Part shown: positions 52,901 to 61,988 of the stretch, in pieces
How positions within the stretch are numbered: the stretch's first letter is position 1
Layout: each line of letters starts with the position of its first letter
NCBI GenBank assembly: GCA_002746885.1
Contig: PDRS01000005.1
Location: 62,001-126,000, forward strand
Source of the DNA: Candidatus Saccharimonadota bacterium
GTDB taxonomy: Bacteria > Patescibacteriota > Saccharimonadia > Saccharimonadales > UBA4665
Direction of reading: 5' to 3'
DNA length: 64,000 nucleotides
Translations under genes and position numbers: made by a program
The notes under the pieces: model-generated
Seen by the model: only the letters and a program-made list of their open reading frames with translations
Told to the model about the DNA's origin: nothing
The model's database searches: none

Positions 52901-53434
52901 AATGGCGGCCAGCGTTTCGGCGAAATGGAAGTTTGGGCGCTTGAAGCCTATGGCGCTGCCAATACACTGCAGGAAATGCTTACGATCAAGTCCGACGATG
53001 TCTACGGGCGCAGCAAAGCCTACGAAGCCATCATCAAAAAGACTGAAATCGTTGGGCCGAAAGTTCCAGAGAGCTTCAATGTGCTCGTGAAAGAACTGCA
53101 AGGTTTGGGGCTCAAGGTTGATCTCATTACGTCAGACAGCGTCATCGACGCCGAAGATGTCCTTGCGACAAACATTCACGACGAAGCAACGCATCCTGCA
53201 AAAGTAGAAGCGCCAACCTCCGTCGTGTCTGATATAGACGTGACCAGCGAAGAAGCGACTGGGCAGGGGTTTGAGTTCGAAGATAGCGAAGGCAATCCGA
53301 TTGCTGCTGAGTTTGACGAACCTGATGATAGCGGAGCGGTCGCGCCAACAGATGATGACGCGGTCGACGATAGTGCAGGAGCAGCTGTTTCGGCAGATGA
53401 CGATATGACCGATGACGAAGAGGAGGAGGCCTAG
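49967..53434 (+). CDS. rpoB: DNA-directed RNA polymerase subunit beta
   Basis: The 1155-residue beta subunit has its landmarks in order: [19 protein letters not shown] at the N-terminus, the rifampicin region [66 protein letters not shown], KTRxxE-like [18 protein letters not shown] and the C-terminal [28 protein letters not shown]. An acidic tail (about 60 residues, ending [11 protein letters not shown]) follows. AAGGAG lies 11 nt before the ATG. The stop is 1 nt from the rpoC start. rplJ/rplL are not upstream; the gene has its own leader. Confidence 0.97.
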   Translation: [1155 protein letters not shown]

Positions 53435-53435
53435 T

Positions 53436-56400
53436 ATGCGGCGATATTCATACGGCACAAACATTGCTGATTTCGTAGCAGTTAGATTAGCTGTAGCGAA
53501 CGGAAAAGACATAGAGGATTGGAGCTACGGCGAAGTTCTCAAGCCTGAAACTATCAACTACCGTACTCAGAAACCAGAGCGCGATGGTTTGTTCTGCGAG
53601 CGGATTTTTGGTCCGGTCAAAGACATCAATCCGCACGACGCCAAATACAAAGGTGTGCGCTCGCGCGAAGCCGCCGTCGACAAAAACGGCGAGCTCGTCA
53701 CGCGCAGTATTGTGCGCCGCGAACGTATGGGGCATATTCAGTTGGCAGTTCCAGTTGCGCACATTTGGTTCCTGCGCGGAACACCAAGTGCCATGGGTCT
53801 GTTGCTCGGCATGACGGTAAAAAGCTTGGAGCGTGTTGCGTATTTTGCTGCGTACATCGTAAAGTCTGTCGACGAAGTCGCGCGCGACCAATATCGTGCC
53901 GACAAAGAAGCCGAGTGGCAAGCTGCTCAGGAAGCCATAAAACTTCGCTACCAAAAAGAAGCCGAAGCAGAAGACGCTGACGTCAAGGCTTTGGCAGAAG
54001 CGCAGACCAAAGAGCTGGAAGAGCTCGACAAAGAATGGGAAACGCTTCGCAACCAGCTCGACAGCTTAGTCAAGTTTAGTCTCATGAATGAAGGCGATTT
54101 TCGGGCGTTGCCGCGCGAACTGCGCGACATGATTACGGTTGGCATGGGCGGCGCCGCGCTGCGTGAGCTGCTCGAAGAAATCGACCTCAATCAACTCATT
54201 GCAGATCTGACTCAGGAAGCCGAAGAAGCGAAAGGGCAGCGCAAGAAGAAGCTTATGAAGCGTTTGCGCCTGCTCGAAAGCATGGAGCGCGCTGGCATAA
54301 AACCAGAAAGCATTTGTCTGAGCGTTTTGCCGGTTATTCCGCCAGACCTGCGGCCAATGGTTCAGCTGACTGGTGGGCGTTTTGCGACGAGCGATCTCAA
54401 TGATCTCTACCGTCGTGTCATAAACCGAAACAATCGTTTGAAAAAACTCATGGAGCTGAATGCCCCAGAAGTAATTCGGCGCAACGAACAGCGTATGCTG
54501 CAAGAAGCAGTCGATGCACTCATAGACAACAACAACGCTCGTTCTGGCCGCGCCGTCGCTGCAACTGGCCAACGCCGCCGCCTGAAGAGTCTGAGCGATA
54601 TGCTCAAGGGTAAGCAGGGTCGTTTCCGCCAGAACCTGCTGGGTAAGCGCGTTGACTATTCTGGTCGCTCGGTGATTGTTTCTGGTCCTGAGCTAAAGAT
54701 TAACCAATGCGGTCTGCCAAAAATGATGGCTCTCGAGCTTTTCAAGCCGTTTGTTATCGGCGAGCTCATTGCACGAGAGCAGGCGCATAACATTCGCAGC
54801 GCCACTCGCATGATTGAAACTGGCGAAAACGAAGTGTGGGATGCGCTTGACGAAGTGATCAAGGGCAAGTACGTCTTGCTAAACCGCGCGCCATCCTTGC
54901 ACCGCCTCAGTATTCAGGCGTTCCAGCCGGTACTCATTGAAGGCCGCGCCATACAGCTTCATCCGCTGGTATGTAAAGGTTTCAATGCCGACTTTGACGG
55001 CGACCAAATGGCAGTACACTTACCGCTGAGCGATGCCGCTCAGGCGGAAGCGCGCGATATTATGTCGGCAAATCGTAACCTGCTGAAGCCAGCCGACGGT
55101 TCGCCAATATTGCACATTGAGCAAGACATTGTTCTCGGCTGCTACTACCTGACGTACGAGCGCCCGGGTGCAGACACGGCGCCAAAGATCTATTCGAGCT
55201 TGAACGAGGCTTCTATGGCGTTTGATGCTGGCATCATTAGCCTGCAGAGCCGTGTCAAGGTGTTGTTCCGCGGCGAAATGCGCGACACGACGCTCGGTCG
55301 GCTGTACTTCAACGAAATCTTCCCCGAAGATTTCGCGTTCCAGAACGAAGCAATGACGAAAAAACGCCTGCAAAAAGTCATGGCCGCTGTCTATCAGCAG
55401 TATGGCCAGGAAAAAACCGCCGAAATCGCTGACAACCTCAAAGATCTCGGTTTCCGCTACGCCACTATGTCTGGTTTGTCGATGGGTATGGGCGACTTCG
55501 AAGCGATCGACGGTCTCGAAGACATCCTGCGCGAAGGCGAAGAAAAGAGCGCTGGTATATCCGACCAGTTCGAGCAAGGTTTCATAACCGACGAGGAACG
55601 GCATCGTTTGACCATAGAAAACTGGACCAAAATAGACACGCGTGTGCAGGATCTTCTCGCCGAACAAATGAAAGATCAAGATGGTTCTATGGCAGTTGCA
55701 ATCACCTCTGGTGCTCGCGGTAACATTTCCCAGATGAAAATGTCTGTCGGTATGCTGGGTATGTTCCAAGACGCTGCGGGCAACGTCATCGAGCTGCCAG
55801 TAAAGGCTGGGTACATGCAAGGTCTTACTCCGCTTGAGTACTTTACCGGTACGCGTGGTACTCGTAAGGTGATCATCGACATCGCCTTCAAGACGGCTGA
55901 TGCCGGCTACCTCACGCGCCGTTTGGTTGATGTTTCGCAAGACGTCTTCACTATCGACGAAGACAGCGACGATGCGACCGATCCAGGGTTTGCACTGCTT
56001 CGCGCTGACGCGGCTGCTATTGGCGTGAGCTATGGTTCGCGGCTCGAAAACCGTTACGCTGCCGAAGATGTCAAAGGCTATATTGCTGCTGGCGAACTCT
56101 TTACGAAAGAAATCGCCGAAGCTATCGATGCCGACGAATCGCTCGATGGCGTAAAAATCCGCAGCGCCCTCAGCGCTACCTCCGTACACGGCGTTCCGCA
56201 AAAAAGCTATGGTACTGATCCAGCAACGGGTCATCTCGTGACAAGCCATAACCCTATCGGGGTAATTGCCGCACAGAGTATTGGCGAACCTGGCACGCAG
56301 CTGAGCCTCGACAGTAAACACCGCTCTGGAGCGGTTGTCGCTGACGATACGGCACAGGGTTTGAGCCGTGTCGAAGAGTTGTTCGAAGCTCGTTCACCAA

Positions 56401-57293
56401 AAGGTCAAGCGTATCTGTCTGACATCGGTGGTACGGTCAACACTTGGGAGGAAGGGGATAGCTACGTTGTACAGGTCACGGCCAGTGATCGTGAAACGGT
56501 AGAACTTGCTCTCGGGGATCGTTTGCCAAAGATAGCGAGCGGCAGCGATGTAACCATTGGCGATGTGCTCGCAAGCCACGATGACGGCATGGAACCGCTC
56601 ATTGCACCGCTTTCGGGTAAAGCCGAGGTGACTGACAAATCGATCATCATCGTACCGACGAGCAAAAGCGTTATGCGGTACGAGATTCCAGGCTTCAAGC
56701 AGCTGCTCGTCGCCGAGGGCGATACCGTCGTAGCCGGCCAGCGTCTCACGAACGGATCTATCAACCTGCATGATCTCATGAGCTTACAGGGTGTTGAGGC
56801 AACTCAGCGCTACATAATGAATGAGATCCTCGGAATCTTTTCTGGACAAGGTCAAAACATTTCCGACAAGCACCTTGAGATCATTGTGCGTCAAATGTTT
56901 AGCCGCGTACAAATAGAGGACGCCGGCGATAGCGAGTTTGTTACGGGCGATATTGTCAGTAAGCTCGCCGTAGCAGAAACGAACGAAGCGCTTGTAGCGG
57001 CCGGCAAACAGCCAGCCAAAGTCAACCAGCTGCTGCTCGGCATAACCAAAGCCTCTCTGAGCACCGATTCGTTCCTGAGTGCTGCGAGCTTCCAGGACAC
57101 GACCCGCGTATTGATTGGTGCGGCAACTTCTGGCCGTATCGACAAGCTATTCGGCCTGAAGGAAAATGTCATCTTGGGCCGCAAGATTCCAGTTGGAACT
57201 GGCTACGGTGCGAGCAATGCGCTCGACGAAAGCGACGAACCAGAAGTAGTCGAAGAGTACCACAACGACCAGATCTTCCGCGCCGAAGGTTAG
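53436..57293 (+). CDS. rpoC: DNA-directed RNA polymerase subunit beta-prime, both zinc sites lost
   Basis: The 1285-residue beta-prime subunit has [33 protein letters not shown], the lid/rudder region ([23 protein letters not shown]), [16 protein letters not shown] (catalytic Asp triad), the trigger-loop region and [14 protein letters not shown]. The start at 53436 follows GAGGAGG in the rpoB tail. Odd: the four Zn1 cysteines (E. coli 70, 72, 85, 88) are replaced by Pro, Asp, Val and Asn in an alignment without gaps, and the Zn2 cysteines (814, 888, 895, 898) by Ser, Ala, Pro and Ser. The protein keeps a single Cys near residue 54. Confidence 0.97.
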   Translation: MRRYSYGTNIADFVAVRLAVANGKDIEDWSYGEVLKPETINYRTQKPERDGLFCERIFGPVKDINPHDAKYKGVRSREAAVDKNGELVTRSIVRRERMGHIQLAVPVAHIWFLRGTPSAMGLLLGMTVKSLERVAYFAAYIVKSVDEVARDQYRADKEAEWQAAQEAIKLRYQKEAEAEDADVKALAEAQTKELEELDKEWETLRNQLDSLVKFSLMNEGDFRALPRELRDMITVGMGGAALRELLEEIDLNQLIADLTQEAEEAKGQRKKKLMKRLRLLESMERAGIKPESICLSVLPVIPPDLRPMVQLTGGRFATSDLNDLYRRVINRNNRLKKLMELNAPEVIRRNEQRMLQEAVDALIDNNNARSGRAVAATGQRRRLKSLSDMLKGKQGRFRQNLLGKRVDYSGRSVIVSGPELKINQCGLPKMMALELFKPFVIGELIAREQAHNIRSATRMIETGENEVWDALDEVIKGKYVLLNRAPSLHRLSIQAFQPVLIEGRAIQLHPLVCKGFNADFDGDQMAVHLPLSDAAQAEARDIMSANRNLLKPADGSPILHIEQDIVLGCYYLTYERPGADTAPKIYSSLNEASMAFDAGIISLQSRVKVLFRGEMRDTTLGRLYFNEIFPEDFAFQNEAMTKKRLQKVMAAVYQQYGQEKTAEIADNLKDLGFRYATMSGLSMGMGDFEAIDGLEDILREGEEKSAGISDQFEQGFITDEERHRLTIENWTKIDTRVQDLLAEQMKDQDGSMAVAITSGARGNISQMKMSVGMLGMFQDAAGNVIELPVKAGYMQGLTPLEYFTGTRGTRKVIIDIAFKTADAGYLTRRLVDVSQDVFTIDEDSDDATDPGFALLRADAAAIGVSYGSRLENRYAAEDVKGYIAAGELFTKEIAEAIDADESLDGVKIRSALSATSVHGVPQKSYGTDPATGHLVTSHNPIGVIAAQSIGEPGTQLSLDSKHRSGAVVADDTAQGLSRVEELFEARSPKGQAYLSDIGGTVNTWEEGDSYVVQVTASDRETVELALGDRLPKIASGSDVTIGDVLASHDDGMEPLIAPLSGKAEVTDKSIIIVPTSKSVMRYEIPGFKQLLVAEGDTVVAGQRLTNGSINLHDLMSLQGVEATQRYIMNEILGIFSGQGQNISDKHLEIIVRQMFSRVQIEDAGDSEFVTGDIVSKLAVAETNEALVAAGKQPAKVNQLLLGITKASLSTDSFLSAASFQDTTRVLIGAATSGRIDKLFGLKENVILGRKIPVGTGYGASNALDESDEPEVVEEYHNDQIFRAEG

Positions 57294-57310
57294 GCGCAGC
57301 CAGCGGAAGT

Positions 57311-57349
57311 AAACAGCGTTTGCATGCGATTTATGCGCAAACGCTGTTT
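57311..57349 (+). terminator. Strong hairpin after rpoC
   Basis: AAACAGCGTTTGC and GCAAACGCTGTTT form a perfect 13-bp stem 18 bp after the stop; only a short T run follows inside the arm. Likely end of the rpoBC transcript. Confidence 0.75.
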
Positions 57350-57368
57350 GCTCGTTGCCGCGTACTGG

Positions 57369-57374
57369 TATAAT
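57369..57374 (+). promoter_or_regulatory. -10 box of the ABC transporter operon, leaderless
   Basis: TATAAT stands 6 bp before the ATG at 57381; TTTGCT 16 bp upstream is a weak -35 that overlaps the rpoC terminator. Confidence 0.6.
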
Positions 57375-57380
57375 TGCAGT

Positions 57381-58295
57381 ATGTCACCTGACGAACCGCT
57401 ACTGAGGCTGCAAAATTTGACCAAACGGTATGGTTCGACTGTGGCGGTGGACAATCTGTCGCTGGATATCAATGCGGGCGAAATAGTCGGTTTTCTCGGG
57501 CCGAACGGCGCTGGCAAAAGCACTACCATTCGGACGGTTTTGGGCTTTTTGCGGCCAACGTCGGGGCAAGTGGCGTTGTTTGGCGAAACTGATGTTGCCA
57601 GGCAAGTGTCGCAGCGGCGTTACGTCGGCCATTTGGCTGGCGATCTTGCGCTGTACGGCGCGATGACCGGCCGAAAACTATTCAAATATCTGACCAAGCT
57701 GGGTGTTGATACCGATTGGGAGTATGTCGAAGAACTGGCGGGCGGATTTGAAGCGAATCTTGACGTACCAATCCGCAGTTTGTCAAAAGGTAACCGCCAA
57801 AAAATCGGCCTCATTCAAGCGCTGATGCACCGGCCAAAGCTGGCGATTTTGGACGAGCCGACGTCTGGCCTGGACCCGCTCATGAAAGAACGTTTGTATG
57901 AGTTTTTGCGCGCTGCCGCGGCGCGCGGCGCCAGTGTGTTTTTTAGCTCGCACGACCTTACCGAAGTACAAAAAATCTGCGACCGCGCCGGTATCATTCG
58001 CCAGGGTCGACTGATTGCAGTCGAAGAAATGCACGCCGCCAAACAACTGACGGCGCATTATTACACTGCCACCTTTGCCAAAAAACCAAAACTCGATGGT
58101 TTCAAAAAACTATCGTCGGTCGAGCAGATTGAGGTTCGCGACAAAGACGTCACGTTTACTGTACGCGGCCAAGTGACAGAGTTTATCACCGAGCTTGCTA
58201 AGCAGCAGCCGCAAAACCTGACCGAGCGAGAACTAGAGTTAGAAGAAGTGTTTATGCGCTACTACAAATCAGACAGCACGGGAGATGAGCAATGA
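57381..58295 (+). CDS. ABC transporter ATP-binding protein
   Basis: The 304-residue ATPase has LTKRYGSTVAVDNLSLDINAGEIVGFLGPNGAGKSTTIRTVLG (Walker A), RSLSKGNRQKIGLIQAL (signature), LAILDEPTSGLDPLMKERLY (Walker B) and SSHDLTEVQKICDRAGII (H-loop). The C-terminal 90 residues are a regulatory-like extension ending FMRYYKSDSTGDEQ. It fits the DrrA/CcmA-type exporters. The track start (57324) includes the terminator and the -10 box, so the ATG at 57381 is used. The next gene overlaps by ATGA. Confidence 0.94.
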   Translation: MSPDEPLLRLQNLTKRYGSTVAVDNLSLDINAGEIVGFLGPNGAGKSTTIRTVLGFLRPTSGQVALFGETDVARQVSQRRYVGHLAGDLALYGAMTGRKLFKYLTKLGVDTDWEYVEELAGGFEANLDVPIRSLSKGNRQKIGLIQALMHRPKLAILDEPTSGLDPLMKERLYEFLRAAAARGASVFFSSHDLTEVQKICDRAGIIRQGRLIAVEEMHAAKQLTAHYYTATFAKKPKLDGFKKLSSVEQIEVRDKDVTFTVRGQVTEFITELAKQQPQNLTERELELEEVFMRYYKSDSTGDEQ

Positions 58296-59083
58296 ATGCT
58301 GCAATCGTTTTTCAGTCCATAAAAGCACATGCCAAAAGCGCGTTTTTCGTCGGGTTGGGGCTGTCGGCGGTCGCGCTCATGTTTGCTGGCCTGTACGACA
58401 ACATGAAACATCAGATAGACACGTTTTCGAACATATTGCCAGACGGCATCGAAGCGATCATCGGCAACCTAGCGACTGCCAACACGCCGGAGGGCTGGCT
58501 CAGTATTGAACTATTTGCCATTTTTGTGCCGATTGGTTTGTCGATACTAGGCGTTGTCTACGGTTCGTCGTTGATTGGCCGCGAGGAAGAATCGGGCACA
58601 CTCGAACTACTGCTCGCCGGACCGACGACCCGCATGAAGTTAGTAGCGCAAAAGTTTTTGGCACTGGCGAAACTGCTGGCGATACCAGCGCTGCTGTTGT
58701 GTCTGGCAGTTTATATCGGTACGGTCTGGTTCCCGTTCTCGCCCGACATGGGCCACGTCTTGGCGGCCTGTGCGAGCGGCTGGATGCTGGGACTTGCGTT
58801 CGGCTCGATCACGTTTGCCGCACAAGCTATCACTGGTCGGCGGGGCATTGCCACCGCGGTTGGCGCTGGTTTATTTACGGCACTGTGGCTGCTCAATATC
58901 CTTAGCCGGCTACTCGACGATTGGAAAGATTACGAAGTATTTTCGATATTTTACTATTTCAATAACCCCGGCGTGCTGGTCGACGGCATGGACTGGTCGA
59001 AATTTATGGTGCTCGTCTCGGTTGTATTCGTCGGTTTCGTCCTCGCTCTGTTCGGCCTGCGCAAGCGCGATGTCGGAGTGTAG
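58292..59083 (+). CDS. ABC-2-type transporter permease
   Basis: The 263-residue protein has about six membrane helices (AFFVGLGLSAVALMFAGL, LFAIFVPIGLSILGVVYGSSLI, LLAIPALLLCLAVYIGTVWF, ACASGWMLGLAFGSITFAA, IATAVGAGLFTALWLLNIL, FMVLVSVVFVGFVLALFGL) and the GREEESGTLELLLAGPTTR motif that couples ABC-2 permeases to the ATPase. It forms the membrane half of an exporter with the gene upstream. The substrate cannot be told. Confidence 0.92.
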   Translation: MNAAIVFQSIKAHAKSAFFVGLGLSAVALMFAGLYDNMKHQIDTFSNILPDGIEAIIGNLATANTPEGWLSIELFAIFVPIGLSILGVVYGSSLIGREEESGTLELLLAGPTTRMKLVAQKFLALAKLLAIPALLLCLAVYIGTVWFPFSPDMGHVLAACASGWMLGLAFGSITFAAQAITGRRGIATAVGAGLFTALWLLNILSRLLDDWKDYEVFSIFYYFNNPGVLVDGMDWSKFMVLVSVVFVGFVLALFGLRKRDVGV

Positions 59084-59131
59084 CCGCTATGCGGAAAGCT
59101 ATCTTGGTTCGGGCTGACTTGCTATGAGGTG

Positions 59132-59137
59132 TATAAT
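59132..59137 (+). promoter_or_regulatory. -10 box upstream of the gene at 59221
   Basis: TATAAT with no clear -35; the leader would be about 75 nt and ends in AAGGAGGG. Confidence 0.5.
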
Positions 59138-59220
59138 AAGCATCAACAGACATCTTAGTTCGCGTAGTTGCAAAACAGACACAAAAAGCGCGAGCAGCAA
59201 TATGAAATAAGGAGGGTATC

Positions 59221-60141
59221 ATGAAAAAAAGCCAAACACCGGAACTGGAAAAGGCGAGTGACGCGGAGCCGTCGGCGTCGGCGGAGCCAGCCAAGCTGCC
59301 CCCGCAGCGCGTACCAAAAGAGAGAAAACTACTGTATGTGGCGGTCGGCGTTATCTTCGCCTTGACGCTCGCGCTCGTAGGCACACACGCAGGGTGGTTT
59401 GACAAGTCAGATAGCGAGCAAAAAACAGCGCACAATACCACCCAAACCCAAAAAGCACCGAGCGACCAGCAAGCCCCTCCTAGCACGCAAACTAGCCAAA
59501 AAACAAAAGAGGCCTGCGCCAAGCATTCAAAAATCTGCTTCCCGATTCCAGATAGCTGGAGTTCAAAACTGACAGTCGAAAAAGACGAGGACTATCAACA
59601 AAACAATCCAGACGTGCAGGGTTTCATCACTATCGAACGGTTGAGCTTGTTTGATGACCAGGGGCGCAAAAAGATCACGTTTATGAACCGCTATGGTTCG
59701 CCAGACTTCAGCGGCGGCTGGGGCATGGGTGGTGCATGCGTCGGTACGATGAATCGCACAGTGGTTCATTACAAACGGGTCAATTTCACGAGCTACGACG
59801 CGGCTTTTAAGAATAATAAGGTCGTGCAAGCGGTTGTCGATACGATTGACCCTGCCACTATGGAGACGTTTGGCAAGCCGTTTTCTTACGAAGCCCATAT
59901 TGAGCTTGCTTCGCACCACCCGCAGGCCAACCAGCCTGGCGACTACACCATTGACTGCGACGTAACTGTAATGCGCGGCATGATACCAGGCTTGACGCAG
60001 CCATTTGACAACATCGAAGTGAGCGTCATGCTCAGCGACCGACCAATCACAACCAAGGCGCAGGGCGTTGCCGAACTGGACAAAAACGAAAACGTCGAAG
60101 CGTTCAAGATCATAGCCGGCCTATATCAGAAGACAAACTAA
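59221..60141 (+). CDS. Hypothetical single-pass exported protein
   Basis: The 306-residue product has a charged cytoplasmic start rich in Pro and Ala, one membrane helix (residues about 38-57, LLYVAVGVIFALTLALVGTHAG), a Gln/Thr/Pro/Ser linker and an outside domain with four or more cysteines (KEACAKHSKICFPIP, GGACVGTMN, TIDCDVTV) that could form disulphides. A strong AGGAGGG lies 5 nt before the ATG. I recognise no family; the layout is common for Saccharibacteria-like surface proteins. Confidence 0.75.
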   Translation: MKKSQTPELEKASDAEPSASAEPAKLPPQRVPKERKLLYVAVGVIFALTLALVGTHAGWFDKSDSEQKTAHNTTQTQKAPSDQQAPPSTQTSQKTKEACAKHSKICFPIPDSWSSKLTVEKDEDYQQNNPDVQGFITIERLSLFDDQGRKKITFMNRYGSPDFSGGWGMGGACVGTMNRTVVHYKRVNFTSYDAAFKNNKVVQAVVDTIDPATMETFGKPFSYEAHIELASHHPQANQPGDYTIDCDVTVMRGMIPGLTQPFDNIEVSVMLSDRPITTKAQGVAELDKNENVEAFKIIAGLYQKTN

Positions 60142-60457
60142 CGACGACAGCTCCAGCAAGTAGCGGATAGCATCTTACGCTAGTGCTTATTTTACGCTAC
60201 TCCGTACAAACCGCAAAACCTGTGCAACATCTCAACAGGTGTCCGCATTTGCATACCTAAGCGCATTCTTTCGTTACTGCAGAAGTAAACGTAACGTATG
60301 AGAGATTTGGCTTAGTCAATTGCTCCAGAAACGTACATCTAAGTTTTCTGGTTTGGGCTGCGAAGACAGACTAAGTGATACGTAGTAGCGGAAACTTGAC
60401 TGTATGTTGAGAATGACTGTAGAGCAATAACCTGCTGGCGGTCTGAAAAGCGAGGCG
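60142..60457. other. Intergenic region with several short stems
   Basis: The 316-bp gap lies between convergent genes. I see only small hairpins: ACCTGT/ACAGGT (60218-60240), CGTTAC/GTAACG (60272-60296) and CCAGAAA/TTTCTGG (60325-60351). They could be ends of the two convergent transcripts or parts of an unrecognised RNA; nothing else is seen. Confidence 0.45.
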
Positions 60458-61774
60458 CTATCGTCCGATGCCGCGGTAAGCGATGCCGGCTCTTTCTATG
60501 GCGCTTTTGTTGAGCACATTACGCCCGTCGAGTACGTAGCGAATACCGTGCTTTTTCAGGAATGCGGGAGTTAGCCGCCGCGCAAACTGGCTGTGTGCGG
60601 TGGCGACAAAGACAGCATCGGCTGTTTCGAGCGCTTTGTCTAGCGAGGAAGAAATAGTAAAAGGTACGAGTGTCGGGTCGTCGATGTATGGATCGTAGGC
60701 GACGAGCGAACCGGCGTAGCGGCGCAGCATGTAGCCGGCTTCAATCGCGGCAGACTTACGCGTGTCGCTGATGTCTGGTTTATAGGCAAGTCCCAGAAGC
60801 GCAACGCGAATATTGCGCAGTTCCTCGCCGTGCTCTTTTGCGAGCCGGCTCAGGCGTAAGACGGCGTATTTTGGCATGCGGTCGTTCAGCTCAGACGCAT
60901 CGTCGAGAAAACGGGTATCAATCCCGCTCTCGCGCGCTCGCTTAATGATATAGTGAATGTCTTCTGGTATACAGTGTCCGCCTGGTCCAATCCCTGGCTG
61001 AGCGAGGCTGAGTCCAAACTGATCAACCTTTGACTGCAAACCTTTTTGCACTCGCTCGATGTCCATGCCCACGCCATCGCAAATGATGGCGGCGCTGTTT
61101 GCCATGGCGATCATGACGTTTCGCTGGGTGTTTTCCCACGATTTTACGAACTCAGCCTCTTCGGTCGAGCCGAGCGGTATAATCTGCGCGTCGATAAGGG
61201 CGGTATAAAACGCAAGCGCTTTCTTTGTGCAGGCGGGGGTAATGCCGCCCACCACTCGGTTTAGATTACCGACATAATACTTTGGATTACCTGGGTCGAT
61301 ACGCTCTGGACAATGCGCGAGAAAAAAGTCTTTTCCAACCGCAAAACCAGACGTGCGCTCCAAAATGGGTAAGACCGCATCTCTCGTAACTCCTGGGTTA
61401 ACGGTACTCTCTAGTACAATCAGCTGGCCTTTTTGCAGATGTTGAGCCACATTGGCAGCTGCCAGTTCGACGAGTCCGAGGTCAGGTACATTGTGTTCGG
61501 TTGGCGTGGGTACGCAAATAACGACGGTGTCTGCTTCTTCGAGGGCGGCGTAGTCCGTTGTCGTTGTGAACTGGTCTTTAGGTGTAGCTTTTATGGCGGC
61601 CGCAAAGCGGGCGTCGTTTGCGTAGGGAGAGCGGCGCGCATCGATAGTTTTGAGCAACTCTGTGTTGATATCGACGCCAATAACGGTGTAGCCTTTGGCG
61701 GCGGCTTCAACTGCCAATGGCAGACCAACATAGCCAAGACCCACCACCCCAAGCGTGTTCTTTTGCTTCTTCAT
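60458..61774 (-). CDS. UDP-sugar (nucleotide sugar) 6-dehydrogenase
   Basis: The enzyme oxidises a UDP-sugar twice to its uronic acid. The 438-residue protein has the NAD site VVGLGYVGLPLAVEAAAKGYTVIGVDI, VICVPTPTEHN, LESTVNPGVT, HCPERIDPGN, a central ENTQRNVMIAMAN helix, the catalytic cysteine in GIGPGGHCIPED near residue 262 and a C-terminal domain LLGLAYKPDISDTR. It is closest by pattern to the WecC/UDP-N-acetyl-mannosamine and UDP-glucose types; I cannot choose between them. TACACT (minus) lies 13 bp before the ATG. It belongs to surface-polysaccharide precursor synthesis, with GalU a possible supplier. Confidence 0.92.
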   Translation of the reverse strand: MKKQKNTLGVVGLGYVGLPLAVEAAAKGYTVIGVDINTELLKTIDARRSPYANDARFAAAIKATPKDQFTTTTDYAALEEADTVVICVPTPTEHNVPDLGLVELAAANVAQHLQKGQLIVLESTVNPGVTRDAVLPILERTSGFAVGKDFFLAHCPERIDPGNPKYYVGNLNRVVGGITPACTKKALAFYTALIDAQIIPLGSTEEAEFVKSWENTQRNVMIAMANSAAIICDGVGMDIERVQKGLQSKVDQFGLSLAQPGIGPGGHCIPEDIHYIIKRARESGIDTRFLDDASELNDRMPKYAVLRLSRLAKEHGEELRNIRVALLGLAYKPDISDTRKSAAIEAGYMLRRYAGSLVAYDPYIDDPTLVPFTISSSLDKALETADAVFVATAHSQFARRLTPAFLKKHGIRYVLDGRNVLNKSAIERAGIAYRGIGR

Positions 61775-61842
61775 ACGTTCGCTATTCAGTGTACCACAAG
61801 TGTAAACCGGCTTGATTACAACTGCTCTATCTGTTAGTATAG

Positions 61843-61988
61843 GAACGTTATATCAAATTCGAGCCCTCGACAGTTGTCGAGTTTGGCGGGAGAGGAGATA
61901 TGTTTTACTGCGGAGCGAACGCACGCGCTGTAAAACACTCTTCGTCAGAATGATAATACCGGATGAAGTCCGGAGAAAGGGGCATGTT
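61843..61988 (+). promoter_or_regulatory. str operon leader with two hairpins
   Basis: After a TATAGG box near 61840 the leader has a perfect stem CTCGAC-AGTT-GTCGAG (61866-61881), a short ORF with a strong ribosome site and a second stem CCGGA-TGAAG-TCCGG (61959-61973) that ends just before the rpsL ribosome site AAAGGGG. This layout could allow translational control, but no known element is recognised. Confidence 0.45.
61900..61953 (+). CDS. Possible 17-codon leader peptide of the str operon
   Basis: GGGAGAGGAG is followed at once by an ATG and 17 codons ([17 protein letters not shown]) ending TGA, before the hairpin that precedes rpsL. The ribosome site is better than that of rpsL itself. 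The peptide has no stalling motif I know. Confidence 0.35.
   Translation: MFYCGANARAVKHSSSE

Noticed and set aside
51581-53101. 506-residue minus-strand ORF opposite rpoB (also 433 residues at 55020-56321 and 339 at 7127-8146)
   Set aside because: They mirror strongly conserved genes and are rich in Phe, His and Arg as expected from reverse translation of the sense codons; no start signals.
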